The position numbers were made by a program, and so were the translations under genes. Positions 38,256-47,681 of a DNA stretch of 64,000 bases are shown here, in pieces. The notes under the pieces are model-generated. The model searched no databases. It had not been told where the DNA came from and worked only from the letters and a program-made list of their open reading frames with translations. Origin of the DNA: Phycicoccus sp. M110.8 (GTDB lineage: Bacteria; Actinomycetota; Actinomycetes; Actinomycetales; Dermatophilaceae). Every line of letters begins with the position of its first letter. The first letter of the stretch is position 1. Where the stretch lies: assembly GCF_032464895.1 (NCBI RefSeq), contig NZ_JAWDIC010000002.1, forward strand, positions 1-64,000, given 5' to 3'.

Positions 38256-39164
38256 ATGACTGCGACCTCCCCCTCCCACGAGCAGTACGCCCACCCCGAG
38301 CGCCTCGTCAGCACCGACTGGCTCGCCGAGCAGGTCGCGGCGGGACGGGTCGGCACCGGCGCGCCGGACGCCGTCGCCCTGCTCGAGTCCGACGAGGACG
38401 TCCTGCTCTACGACACCGGCCACATCCCCGGTGCGCTCAAGCTCGACTGGCACCAGGACCTGAACGACCCGGTGCAGCGCGACTACGTCGACGCGGAGCA
38501 GTTCGCGCGGGTCATGTCGCAGCGGGGCATCGGCCGCGACACGACCGTCGTCATCTACGGCGACAAGAACAACTGGTGGGCCGCCTACGCCCTGTGGGTG
38601 ATGAGCCTGTTCGGCCACGAGGACGTCCGCCTGCTCGACGGCGGCCGGGCGAAGTGGGTCGCCGAGGGCCGCGAGATGACCCGGGACGTCCCGCAGGTCG
38701 CCCCGCTGACGGGCGACGCGGCATACCCGGTGGTGGAGCGGGACGACGCGCCGATCCGGGCCTTCAAGGACGACGTCCTGGCCCACCTGGGCAAGCCGAT
38801 GGTCGACGTGCGCTCCCCCGGCGAGTACTCCGGCGAGCTGCTGCACATGCCCGACTACCCGCAGGAGGGCGCCATGCGCGGCGGCCACATCCCCGGGGCG
38901 AGGTCGGTGCCGTGGGCACGGGCGGCCAACGAGGACGGGACGTTCCGGTCGCGCGAGGAGCTCGAGGCGATCTACCTGCAGGAGCAGGGCCTGGACCCGC
39001 ACGAGCCGACGGTGGCCTACTGCCGCATCGGCGAGCGCTCGTCGCACACGTGGTTCGTCCTGACCCATCTGCTCGGCTTCGACGACGTGCGCAACTACGA
39101 CGGCTCGTGGACCGAGTGGGGCAACTCGGTGCGCGTGCCCGTCGAGCAGGGTGCCCCGAAGTGA
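38256..39164 (+). CDS. Thiosulfate/3-mercaptopyruvate sulfurtransferase
   Basis: This 302-residue protein has two rhodanese domains. The N-terminal one (about 18-140, [16 protein letters not shown]) is inactive. The C-terminal one carries the catalytic loop [13 protein letters not shown] with Cys256. The CRIGERS loop fits CysA-type thiosulfate sulfurtransferases of actinobacteria, which pass sulfane sulfur to acceptors. The stop overlaps sufE (GTGA), a standard pairing that suggests it supplies sulfur to SufE or to Fe-S assembly; the last point is inference. Confidence 0.9.
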   Translation: MTATSPSHEQYAHPERLVSTDWLAEQVAAGRVGTGAPDAVALLESDEDVLLYDTGHIPGALKLDWHQDLNDPVQRDYVDAEQFARVMSQRGIGRDTTVVIYGDKNNWWAAYALWVMSLFGHEDVRLLDGGRAKWVAEGREMTRDVPQVAPLTGDAAYPVVERDDAPIRAFKDDVLAHLGKPMVDVRSPGEYSGELLHMPDYPQEGAMRGGHIPGARSVPWARAANEDGTFRSREELEAIYLQEQGLDPHEPTVAYCRIGERSSHTWFVLTHLLGFDDVRNYDGSWTEWGNSVRVPVEQGAPK

Positions 39165-39631
39165 CCGACGCCGCCCCCCTCCCCGCGGCACTGCAGGAGA
39201 TCGCGGACGACTTCGCGGACCTCGCCGCGCCGCAGCGCCTCGAGCTCCTGCTGGAGTTCAGCGAGGGCCTGCCCGAGCTCCCCGAGCGGTATGCCGGGAG
39301 GCTGGGTGAGCTGGAGCAGGTCCACGAGTGCCAGTCGCCGCTGTTCCTCGTGGTCGAGGTGGGCGACGGGGAGGACGACCAGCGGCCGGCGGCCGAGCGC
39401 CCGGTGCACCTCTTCTTCTCGGCTCCGCCGGAGGCGCCGACCACCCGCGGCTTCGCGGGCATCCTGCACGAGGGGCTCGACGGGCTCAGCGTGCAGGAGG
39501 TGCTCGCCGTGCCCGAGGACGCGCCCTACCGGTTCCACCTCGGCGAGGCCGTGTCACCGCTGCGGCTGCGCGGGATGGTCGGGATGCTCAGCCGGATCAA
39601 GCGCCAGGCGGCGCTGAAGTCCCAAGCCTAG
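39161..39631 (+). CDS. sufE: SufE-family sulfur acceptor protein
   Basis: SufE accepts persulfide sulfur from a cysteine desulfurase and passes it to the Fe-S scaffold. The 156-residue protein has the family start [31 protein letters not shown] and the active cysteine in [10 protein letters not shown] (Cys57). [15 protein letters not shown] and [15 protein letters not shown] follow. The GTG start overlaps the sulfurtransferase stop by four bases, so the genes are translationally coupled. Confidence 0.92.
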   Translation: MTDAAPLPAALQEIADDFADLAAPQRLELLLEFSEGLPELPERYAGRLGELEQVHECQSPLFLVVEVGDGEDDQRPAAERPVHLFFSAPPEAPTTRGFAGILHEGLDGLSVQEVLAVPEDAPYRFHLGEAVSPLRLRGMVGMLSRIKRQAALKSQA

Positions 39632-39679
39632 CAAAGCTGAAAACCTCACCGTGGCAACGGCTCTCGAGCCACGACGACA

Positions 39680-39716
39680 CGAGGCCGCGGTCCCCTGCGC
39701 GGGGGCCGCGGCCTCG
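39680..39716. terminator. Bidirectional hairpin between sufE and the subtilase gene
   Basis: An 11-bp perfect arm CGAGGCCGCGG (39680-39690) pairs with 39706-39716, extended inside by TCCCC/GGGGG. It lies between converging genes and could stop transcription from both. Confidence 0.7.
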
Positions 39717-39757
39717 GTCGTCCGGCCCGGTGAGCGAGCCGTCGGTGGGTCAGTCGC

Positions 39758-41272
<1,515 letters not shown>

Positions 41273-41498
41273 GTGTTCCTCCTGGTTGGGGGTTCCCGTG
41301 CGGGGGTCACCTGACCGGGGGCCGAGTGGGCGCCCGGTCCGCCCACCCTGTCCCATTTCGTGGCCGTTGTGGGCGTTCGCGGACGACGAGTTCCGGTTGG
41401 GGCCGGTGATGGCGGCTCGTCGGGCGGCACGGCCCGGAGGTCGACGGCGAGGACAGAGCTGCGACCGTGTCGTCCCGGGGTGACAGGATGACCGCGTC

Positions 41499-43199
41499 AT
41501 GCCCGTGCACCCCGTCGCCTTCGTCACCTCTGCCGGTGGACGGGCGGCCGTCGTCGGTGACGGCGTCCAGGTCGTCGCGCCGGTCGACGAGGCCGTTGCC
41601 GTCGCCGCCGGGCTCGAGCGGGACGCCGCGAAACGACCCGTCCGGTTCGTGTGGTGGGCGGCCGCGACCGATGCGCACCCGCTGGTGGCACACGGCATAC
41701 CCGTGTCGCGGTGCTGGGACGTCGCCGAGGCACACCGCCTCCTGCACGGGGGCTGGGAGGCGGCGCCGCAGCAGGCGTGGGCGGCAGCGCACGGCCTCGA
41801 TCCCGCCGGGGTCCCGGAGGCTCGGCGCGGGGACCTCTTCGACTTCGACGCCGCGGACGACGGGCCACCACCGGGATCGGTGGTGCGCCCCGACGGCCAC
41901 CTCGCGGCCGAGCCGGGCACTGCGCAGTGGACACCGGACGACGAGACGCTCGTGGGCTGGGCGCAGGCCGCGCTGGACTGCGCGCGCCTGCAGCAGGAGC
42001 GGCTGGCCGACGTCGGCGACCGCGCCGTGGCGGCGGCCCACTCCGAGTCGGCCGCCGCGCTGCTGTGCGTCGAGCTCGCCCGCGACGGCCTCCCCCTCGA
42101 CCGCCCCACCGCCGAGTCGCTCATCGCGGCGGCGGCCGGACCACGCCCGGTGGACGAGGACGAGGCCCGCAGCATCCGGGCGCGCAGGGATGCCGCGGTC
42201 CTGCGCCACGTGCCCGGCCGCGAGTCCACGGACCTGCGCAACCCCGCGCAGGTCAAGGACCTGTTGGCCGCGGTCGGCGTGGACGTGCCCAACACGCGCA
42301 AGTGGATGCTGGAGCCCTACCGCGGCACCCACGCCGTCGTCGAGGCACTGCTCGAGTGGCGCAAGGCGGAGCGGATCGCGACGACCTACGGCTACGGGTG
42401 GCTCGACGCCCACGTCGGGGCGGACGACCGGCTGCGCGGGGCGTGGACGGCCTGCGACGGCGCCGCCGGTCGGATGACCGCCCAGAACGGGCTGCACAAC
42501 CTCCCCACCGAGCTGCGTCCCGCGGTCGCGGCCCGCCCCGGCCACGTGCTCGTGCGCGCCGACCTCGGGCAGATCGAGCCACGCGTGCTGGCGGTCGTCT
42601 CCGGCGATGGCGCCTTCGCGGAGGCGACCCGGGCCGACGACCTCTACGCGCCGGTGGCGAGCCGCCTCGGTGTCGAGCGACCCGTCGCCAAGGTGGCCGT
42701 CCTCGCTGCGATGTACGGCCAGCGCAGCGGCGCCGCCGGCGAGGCGCTCAGGGGCCTCGAACGTGCCTACCCCGTCGCCATGGCCTTCCTCGACGAGGCG
42801 TATGCCGCGGGCGTGCGGCGCCGGCCCCTGCGCACCTTCGGGGGGCGCCTGCTGCGGCTGGACGAGGTGCTCACCGGCGCCCCGCCGCAGGACGCCGCGG
42901 GGTGGGACGCCGCCCGGGGGCGGTTCGCCCGCAACGCGGTGATCCAGGGCTCGGCGGCCGAGCTGTTCAAGGCCTGGGCGGCCACCGTCCGGGCGACCAC
43001 GCGCGACCTCGGCGCGCAGATCGTCCTGTGCCTGCACGACGAGCTGCTCGTGCACGTCCCGGAGGAGCACGCCCAGGAGGCCACGGCGCGGGTCGGGACC
43101 GCGCTCACCGACAGCGCCCGGCGGTGGGCCGGGTCGAGCGCGGTGCGGTTCGTCGCCGACACCTCGGTCGTGCACCGCTGGTCCGAGGCCAAGGGCTGA
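41499..43199 (+). CDS. Family A DNA polymerase-like protein, exonuclease-like domain degenerate
   Basis: This 566-residue protein resembles the polymerase half of DNA polymerase I and lacks the 5' nuclease. Motif A is RADLGQIEPR (Asp355, Glu360), the O-helix is RPVAKVAVLAAMYG (Arg394, Lys398, Tyr406) and motif C is LCLHDELLVHV (His513-Asp514-Glu515). Leu402 stands where E. coli Pol I has Phe762. The N-terminal 150 residues have the size of a 3'-5' exonuclease domain, but no DxE active-site motif is visible. Replication or repair use is inferred; it is extra to a normal PolA elsewhere. Confidence 0.85.
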   Translation: MPVHPVAFVTSAGGRAAVVGDGVQVVAPVDEAVAVAAGLERDAAKRPVRFVWWAAATDAHPLVAHGIPVSRCWDVAEAHRLLHGGWEAAPQQAWAAAHGLDPAGVPEARRGDLFDFDAADDGPPPGSVVRPDGHLAAEPGTAQWTPDDETLVGWAQAALDCARLQQERLADVGDRAVAAAHSESAAALLCVELARDGLPLDRPTAESLIAAAAGPRPVDEDEARSIRARRDAAVLRHVPGRESTDLRNPAQVKDLLAAVGVDVPNTRKWMLEPYRGTHAVVEALLEWRKAERIATTYGYGWLDAHVGADDRLRGAWTACDGAAGRMTAQNGLHNLPTELRPAVAARPGHVLVRADLGQIEPRVLAVVSGDGAFAEATRADDLYAPVASRLGVERPVAKVAVLAAMYGQRSGAAGEALRGLERAYPVAMAFLDEAYAAGVRRRPLRTFGGRLLRLDEVLTGAPPQDAAGWDAARGRFARNAVIQGSAAELFKAWAATVRATTRDLGAQIVLCLHDELLVHVPEEHAQEATARVGTALTDSARRWAGSSAVRFVADTSVVHRWSEAKG

Positions 43200-43311
43200 G
43201 GCGCAGCAGGGCGCAGGGGTGAGGGCAGCATGATGCCGACGCACCCGGCGGAGTCGGGACAAATGCCGCCACTGCCCTGCCAGTGCGACCCGTTGGTGGT
43301 TGGGTGTGGGC

Positions 43312-44112
43312 ATGGACGGACACGACGTCAAACAGGTCGCCCGCGAGGCGTCCGACCACCCGGCGCTCGAAGGGGCGGCCCGGGCGGGATATGCAGTGAG
43401 CGGTCTGCTGCACCTGCTCATCGGCTGGATCGCCCTGCAGGTCGCCTTCGGGCACAGCGGCAAGAACGCCGACCAGAGCGGGGCGCTCGCCTCCCTGGCC
43501 GGCAACGGCCTCGGGAAGGCCCTGCTGTGGTTCGCCGTGGTGGCGTTCCTCGGACTGGCCCTCTGGCAGGTCACCGACGCGGTCATCGGGCACCCCGGTG
43601 ACGACAAGGACGCCTGGGCTGGCCGGGCCAAGGCCGTCGCGAAGGCGGTGGTGTACCTCGCCCTCGCCTGGTCGGCGTTCACCTTCGCCCGCGGCCGGTC
43701 GAGCAACAGCAAGTCCCAGAGCGTCGACTTCACCTCCAGCCTCATGTCCAAGCCCGGCGGGCGGTTTCTTGTGGTCGTCGTCGGCCTGGTGATCATCGGG
43801 GTCGGCGTCTACCACGTGTACAAGGGCTGGTCGAAGAAGTTCCTCCAGGACCTGGAGGACCACCCCGGCACGTGGGCGACTCGCGCCGGACGCGTCGGCT
43901 ACATCGCCAAGGGCGTGGCCCTGGCGATCGTCGGCTTCCTCTTCTGCGCGGCGGGGATCCACCACAACGCCAAGGAGGCCACCGGCCTCGACGGCGCGTT
44001 GAAGTCGCTCCGCGGCCAGCCGTTCGGCACGGTCCTGCTGGTCGTCATGGCCTTGGGCTTCGCCGCCTTCGGGCTCTACAGCTTCGCCCGCGCCAGGCAC
44101 GCCAAGGTCTGA
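43312..44112 (+). CDS. DUF1206 membrane protein
   Basis: This 266-residue protein has six hydrophobic helices arranged as three two-helix DUF1206 units, each opening with a Gly/Tyr/Ala pattern: ARAGYAVSGLLHLLIGWIAL, GRAKAVAKAVVYLALAWSAF and GRVGYIAKGVALAIVGFLFC. The function is unknown. In-frame GTG (43306) and TTG (43300) codons precede the chosen ATG, and no clear ribosome site decides among them. Confidence 0.85.
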   Translation: MDGHDVKQVAREASDHPALEGAARAGYAVSGLLHLLIGWIALQVAFGHSGKNADQSGALASLAGNGLGKALLWFAVVAFLGLALWQVTDAVIGHPGDDKDAWAGRAKAVAKAVVYLALAWSAFTFARGRSSNSKSQSVDFTSSLMSKPGGRFLVVVVGLVIIGVGVYHVYKGWSKKFLQDLEDHPGTWATRAGRVGYIAKGVALAIVGFLFCAAGIHHNAKEATGLDGALKSLRGQPFGTVLLVVMALGFAAFGLYSFARARHAKV

Positions 44113-44136
44113 CCCGACGGGGTGCCCGACACCACC

Positions 44137-44179
44137 ACGCGACGAGGCCCCCGGCATCGTGCCGGGGGCCTCGTCGCGT
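44137..44179. terminator. Bidirectional hairpin between DUF1206 and PAC2 genes
   Basis: A perfect 20-bp stem (44137-44156 and 44160-44179) with loop TCG lies between converging genes. It is long enough to end transcription from both sides. Confidence 0.8.
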
Positions 44180-44210
44180 GTCGTGCCCGGGGCGGGCCCT
44201 GGTGCCTCGG

Positions 44211-45149
44211 TCAGGCTCGGGAGCCGCCGGACTCGTCGGTGCCCGGGTCGTCGATCTGGCGCAGGAACTGCTCGAACTCGGCGCCGATCTCGTCCGCCGA
44301 GGGCAGGTCGCTCACGTCGGTGGCCAGGAGGCTCGGCTTCTGGCGCCCCTCGAGGAACGTGTCGTACTGCCGCTCGAGGGCCGCGATGACCTGGGCCACC
44401 TCCTCCGACCCCTCGACCTCACGGGCGATCTCGGCACGGTTGAGGCCCGCCTGCGCGACCAGGTCGTCGATGGGCAGGTTGAGGCCGGTGGCGGCGAGGA
44501 TCGCGTTGAGGGCGGTCACGGCGCCGTCCGCGAACTCGGCCTGGGCCAGGTAGTGCGGTACGTGCACGGCGAAGCCGATCGCGTCGTGGCCCGACTCCCC
44601 CAGCCTCAGCTCGACGAGCGAGGCCAGGCTCCCGGGCACCTGCACCCGGCCGAAGGGGTTCTCCTGCAACGGGATCAGCCGCGGGTCGGTGGCGTGTGAC
44701 GTCATGCCGATGGGCCGGGTGTGCGGCACGGCCATCGGGATGCCGTGCGCGGTCACCACGAGGTCGACGCCGAGCGCCACGACGAGCTGGCGGATCGCCT
44801 CGGCCATGCGCTCCCACTGGAAGTCCGGCTCCGGGCCGGTCAGCAGCAGGTACGGCGTGCCGTCGCGGTCGGTGAGCCGGTGCAGGGCCAGGCAGGGGTC
44901 CTCGTAGCTGACCCAGCGGTTGGTGTCGAAGACCATGGTGGGCCGGCGGCTGCGGTAGTCGAGCAGCTGGTCGGCGTCGAAGGACGCCACCACGGTCGAC
45001 TCGCCGGTCGCCAGCAGGTGCTCGGTGAGCAGCTTCTGCGTGTGGCCGGCGTCCATGAAGCCGCCGAGCGCGAGCACCAGGACGGAGGCCCGCAGGTCCT
45101 GCGGGTCGGTGTCGGTCTCGAAGTGGTAGAGCTCGGACGGGTTCTGCAC
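44211..45149 (-). CDS. PAC2-family protein
   Basis: This 312-residue protein belongs to the PAC2 (proteasome assembly chaperone 2-like) family: VLALGGFMDAGHTQKLLTEHL, TMVFDTNRWVSYEDP, YLLLTGPEPDFQWERMAEAI and VVTAHGIPMAVPHTRP are typical. Actinobacteria have a proteasome, but a chaperone role for these proteins is not shown. The GTG at 45149 follows GGAG at good distance. An upstream reading would place the start in the divergent promoter region. Confidence 0.85.
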   Translation of the reverse strand: MQNPSELYHFETDTDPQDLRASVLVLALGGFMDAGHTQKLLTEHLLATGESTVVASFDADQLLDYRSRRPTMVFDTNRWVSYEDPCLALHRLTDRDGTPYLLLTGPEPDFQWERMAEAIRQLVVALGVDLVVTAHGIPMAVPHTRPIGMTSHATDPRLIPLQENPFGRVQVPGSLASLVELRLGESGHDAIGFAVHVPHYLAQAEFADGAVTALNAILAATGLNLPIDDLVAQAGLNRAEIAREVEGSEEVAQVIAALERQYDTFLEGRQKPSLLATDVSDLPSADEIGAEFEQFLRQIDDPGTDESGGSRA

Positions 45150-45236
45150 GGCGATCTCCAACGGTGAGGTCTGTGGTCGTTCGACAGTGCCAACGCCGCA
45201 CACCGGCGAGGGATTCCGGGCAAAGAAGGATTCGGG

Positions 45237-45288
45237 TTGCGGGAATGGATCGGCGCGATCTACCGTTCAGATGAAACAAAACAGTTTC
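45237..45288 (+). promoter_or_regulatory. Promoter and inverted-repeat operator of the tetR-MFS operon
   Basis: TTGCGG (45237-45242) and TACCGT (45261-45266) with an 18-base spacer form a plausible promoter. Just downstream, GAAAC-N6-GTTTC (45273-45288) is a perfect inverted repeat in an A/T-rich island at the expected start of transcription. That is a likely TetR operator for autorepression. Confidence 0.55.
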
Positions 45289-45335
45289 GTTCCATCCACT
45301 CGCTCCACCCCGACCCCGACCCCGAGGACCCCACG

Positions 45336-45962
45336 ATGACCCCCGCCCGCAGCACTGCCACCGCCGAGGAGTCGCGGCCGCGACCCCGCGTCGAGGGCGA
45401 CCGCGAGCGCGAGATCCTCGAGGCGGCGCTCGAGACCCTGGTCGAGCACGGCTACGACCGGTTCAGCTTCGACCTCGTCGCGGCGGCGGCCAAGGCCTCC
45501 AAGGCCACGCTCTACCGCCGGTGGCCGGGCAAGGTCGACCTCGTCGTCGACGCCCTGCAGCTCATGATGGGGGTCGAGGCGGACCGCTTCCCCGACACCG
45601 GTTCGCTCCGGGGGGACCTCGTCGCCCAGGCGTGCGCCAAGGGCGGCCTCGGCGAGGACCGCCCGATCCAGGTGTTCAGCCAGCTGGTCACGGCCATGCA
45701 CCGCGACCCCGAGCTGGCCGACGCCGTCCTCACCCGGCTCCTCGGGCCCAAGCTGGCCGGCGCCCGCCGCATCTTCGAGGCGGCGCAGCAGCGCGGCGAG
45801 GTGGGGCCGGACGCCGACCTCGACCTCCTCGCCCGCCTGCTGCCCGCCATCAGCATCCACGAGGCGATGCTGACCGGCTCCCACCCGAGCCGCGAGCGCC
45901 TCACGTTCCTGGTGGACAGCGTCGTCCTCCCCGCCTGCGCAGCGACGTTGCCGCGCAGCTGA
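45336..45962 (+). CDS. TetR-family transcriptional regulator
   Basis: This 208-residue repressor has the N-terminal helix-turn-helix: EILEAALETLVEHGYDRFSFDLVAAAAKASKATLYRRWPGKVDLVVDAL (about 20-68). A helical ligand domain of TetR_C type follows. It sits 40 bases upstream of an MFS exporter gene on the same strand and probably represses it together with itself until an exporter substrate binds. The ATG at 45336 follows GAGGACCCC; an upstream in-frame start at 45237 would lie in the predicted promoter. Confidence 0.88.
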   Translation: MTPARSTATAEESRPRPRVEGDREREILEAALETLVEHGYDRFSFDLVAAAAKASKATLYRRWPGKVDLVVDALQLMMGVEADRFPDTGSLRGDLVAQACAKGGLGEDRPIQVFSQLVTAMHRDPELADAVLTRLLGPKLAGARRIFEAAQQRGEVGPDADLDLLARLLPAISIHEAMLTGSHPSRERLTFLVDSVVLPACAATLPRS

Positions 45963-46002
45963 CTCCTCCATCCACCGCTCCACCGCACACCAAGGACAAC
46001 CC

Positions 46003-47556
46003 ATGTCATCTCCTGCTGTCGTCGAGCCCGTCTCGGCCTCCGGACCCGGGGAGGCCGAGGGTGGCCGCACCCGCCACCTCGGCATCGCCCTCACCGTCAT
46101 CAGCGCCGCCCAGCTCATGGTGGTGCTCGACGGCACCATCGTGAACATCGCGATGCCGCACATCATGACCGACCTGGGGTTCACCCAGGACAACCTGTCG
46201 TGGGTCGTCACGGCATACACCCTCGCCTTCGGCGGTTTGCTGCTCCTCGGCGGGCGCCTCGGTGACCTGTTCGGCCGCCGCACCGTCTTCATGACCGGCG
46301 TGCTGCTCTTCGCCGGCGCCTCGCTGCTCGGCGGGCTCGCGCAGACCGAGGGCATGCTGCTCGGGGCCCGTGCCCTGCAGGGTGTCGGCGCCGCACTGGC
46401 CTCCCCCACCGCCCTGGCGCTCATCACCACGACGTTCCCGGCCGGCCCCGCGCGCAACCGCGCCATGGGCGTGTACGCCGCGATGTCCGGAGCGGGCGCC
46501 GCGGTCGGCCTCATCCTCGGCGGCGCCCTGACCGAGATCGACTGGCGCTGGACGATGTTCATCAACGTCCCGATCGGCCTCGCCGTAGCCCTGCTGGCGC
46601 CCCGCTTCCTGCCCGAGTCGGTCCGGGCCGAGGGCCGCGTGGACGTCCCCGGCGCCATCCTCGGCACCGGCGGCCTCGTCTCGCTCGTCTACGGCCTCAC
46701 CCACGCGGCATCCGACTCCTGGTCGTCCGCGACGACCATCACCACCCTCGCGCTCGGCGTCGTCCTGCTCGTCGCGTTCGTCGCCGTCGAGGCCCGCTCG
46801 AGCCACGCCCTCATGCCGATCCGCATCCTCGCCGACCGCATGCGCGGCACGTCCTTCGTCGTGATGCTCGTCGTCGGCGCGGCGATGTTCGCGATGTTCT
46901 ACTTCCTCGGCCTCTACATCCAGCAGGTGCTGGGCTACTCGCCGCTGAAGTCCGGCTTCGCGTTCCTGCCCTTCTCGGCCGGCATCGTCGTCGCGGCGCA
47001 GGTCGCCTCCACCCTCATGACCCGCGTCGACCCGCGCTGGATTTCCGGCTTCGGCGCGCTGCTGGCGTCGGTGGGCATGTTCGGGTTCTCGCGGCTCGAC
47101 GTCGACAGCTCGTATGCCGGCGGCCTCCTGCCGTGGATCGTCACCCTGTCGGTGGGCATGGGCCTGACCTTCGTGCCCATGACGCTCACGGCGACCGCGG
47201 GCGTGGCCAAGGAGGACTCCGGTGTGGCGTCGGCGGTGCTGAACACGATGCAGCAGGTCGGCGGCTCGCTCGGCCTGGCGACCCTCAGCACGGTCTTCGC
47301 GAACGCCGCCAAGGACCGCGGTGCCGAGCTGGGCGCCGCGCTGCAGGCCAAGGCGCAGTCCGGGGCGCTGAGCCCCGAGCAGCTCCAGGCGGCGCAGCAC
47401 CAGGTCGCGCTGCAGGCGCAGACCTACGGATCCGGCCACGCCTACCTCGTGGGCGCCGGGATGATCCTCGTCGGTGCGCTGGTGACGTTCCTGTTCCTCA
47501 ACGTCAGGCACGAGGCCCTGTCGTCCGAGGGCCACGAGAACGTCCATCTGGCCTGA
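46003..47556 (+). CDS. DHA2-family MFS drug exporter (EmrB/QacA type)
   Basis: This 517-residue, 14-segment proton antiporter is likely to export drugs or similar compounds. DHA2 landmarks are the TM1 motif VVLDGTIVNIAMPHI, motif A GRLGDLFGRRTVF, motif B GARALQGVGAAL and motif C GLILGGALTEIDWRWTMFINVPIG. The substrate is unknown. Co-direction with the TetR gene suggests inducible expression. A large palindrome follows its stop. Confidence 0.92.
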   Translation: MSSPAVVEPVSASGPGEAEGGRTRHLGIALTVISAAQLMVVLDGTIVNIAMPHIMTDLGFTQDNLSWVVTAYTLAFGGLLLLGGRLGDLFGRRTVFMTGVLLFAGASLLGGLAQTEGMLLGARALQGVGAALASPTALALITTTFPAGPARNRAMGVYAAMSGAGAAVGLILGGALTEIDWRWTMFINVPIGLAVALLAPRFLPESVRAEGRVDVPGAILGTGGLVSLVYGLTHAASDSWSSATTITTLALGVVLLVAFVAVEARSSHALMPIRILADRMRGTSFVVMLVVGAAMFAMFYFLGLYIQQVLGYSPLKSGFAFLPFSAGIVVAAQVASTLMTRVDPRWISGFGALLASVGMFGFSRLDVDSSYAGGLLPWIVTLSVGMGLTFVPMTLTATAGVAKEDSGVASAVLNTMQQVGGSLGLATLSTVFANAAKDRGAELGAALQAKAQSGALSPEQLQAAQHQVALQAQTYGSGHAYLVGAGMILVGALVTFLFLNVRHEALSSEGHENVHLA

Positions 47557-47590
47557 CGCGCAGCCACCCCAGCGACTCCGGTCGACCCCT

Positions 47591-47638
47591 GTTTGGGTGC
47601 CCAGAGGTGCGGAATCCCGCACTCCTGGGCACCCAAAC
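47591..47638. terminator. 48-base cruciform between converging MFS and hrpA genes
   Basis: The outer arms GTTTGGGTGCCCAG (47591-47604) and CTGGGCACCCAAAC (47625-47638) are perfect complements. An inner stem GTGCGG/CCGCAC sits around AATC. Flanking CCCCTG and CAGGGG extend it. It may be a bidirectional terminator; its near-perfect palindromy also fits a dispersed palindromic element. Confidence 0.65.
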
Positions 47639-47681
47639 CCGTGTCAGGGGGCAGCGGGCCCCGTGTGAGGGGCCCGTGACC

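Noticed and set aside
41307-43796. An 829-codon minus-strand open frame opposite the polymerase gene
   Set aside because: It is low-complexity Arg/Pro/Gly translation without motifs; the plus strand has clear polymerase motifs.
46006-47622. Long minus-strand frame opposite the DHA2 exporter
   Set aside because: It is a shadow of the real exporter with no recognisable domain; composition is Gln/Glu/Arg/His-rich.
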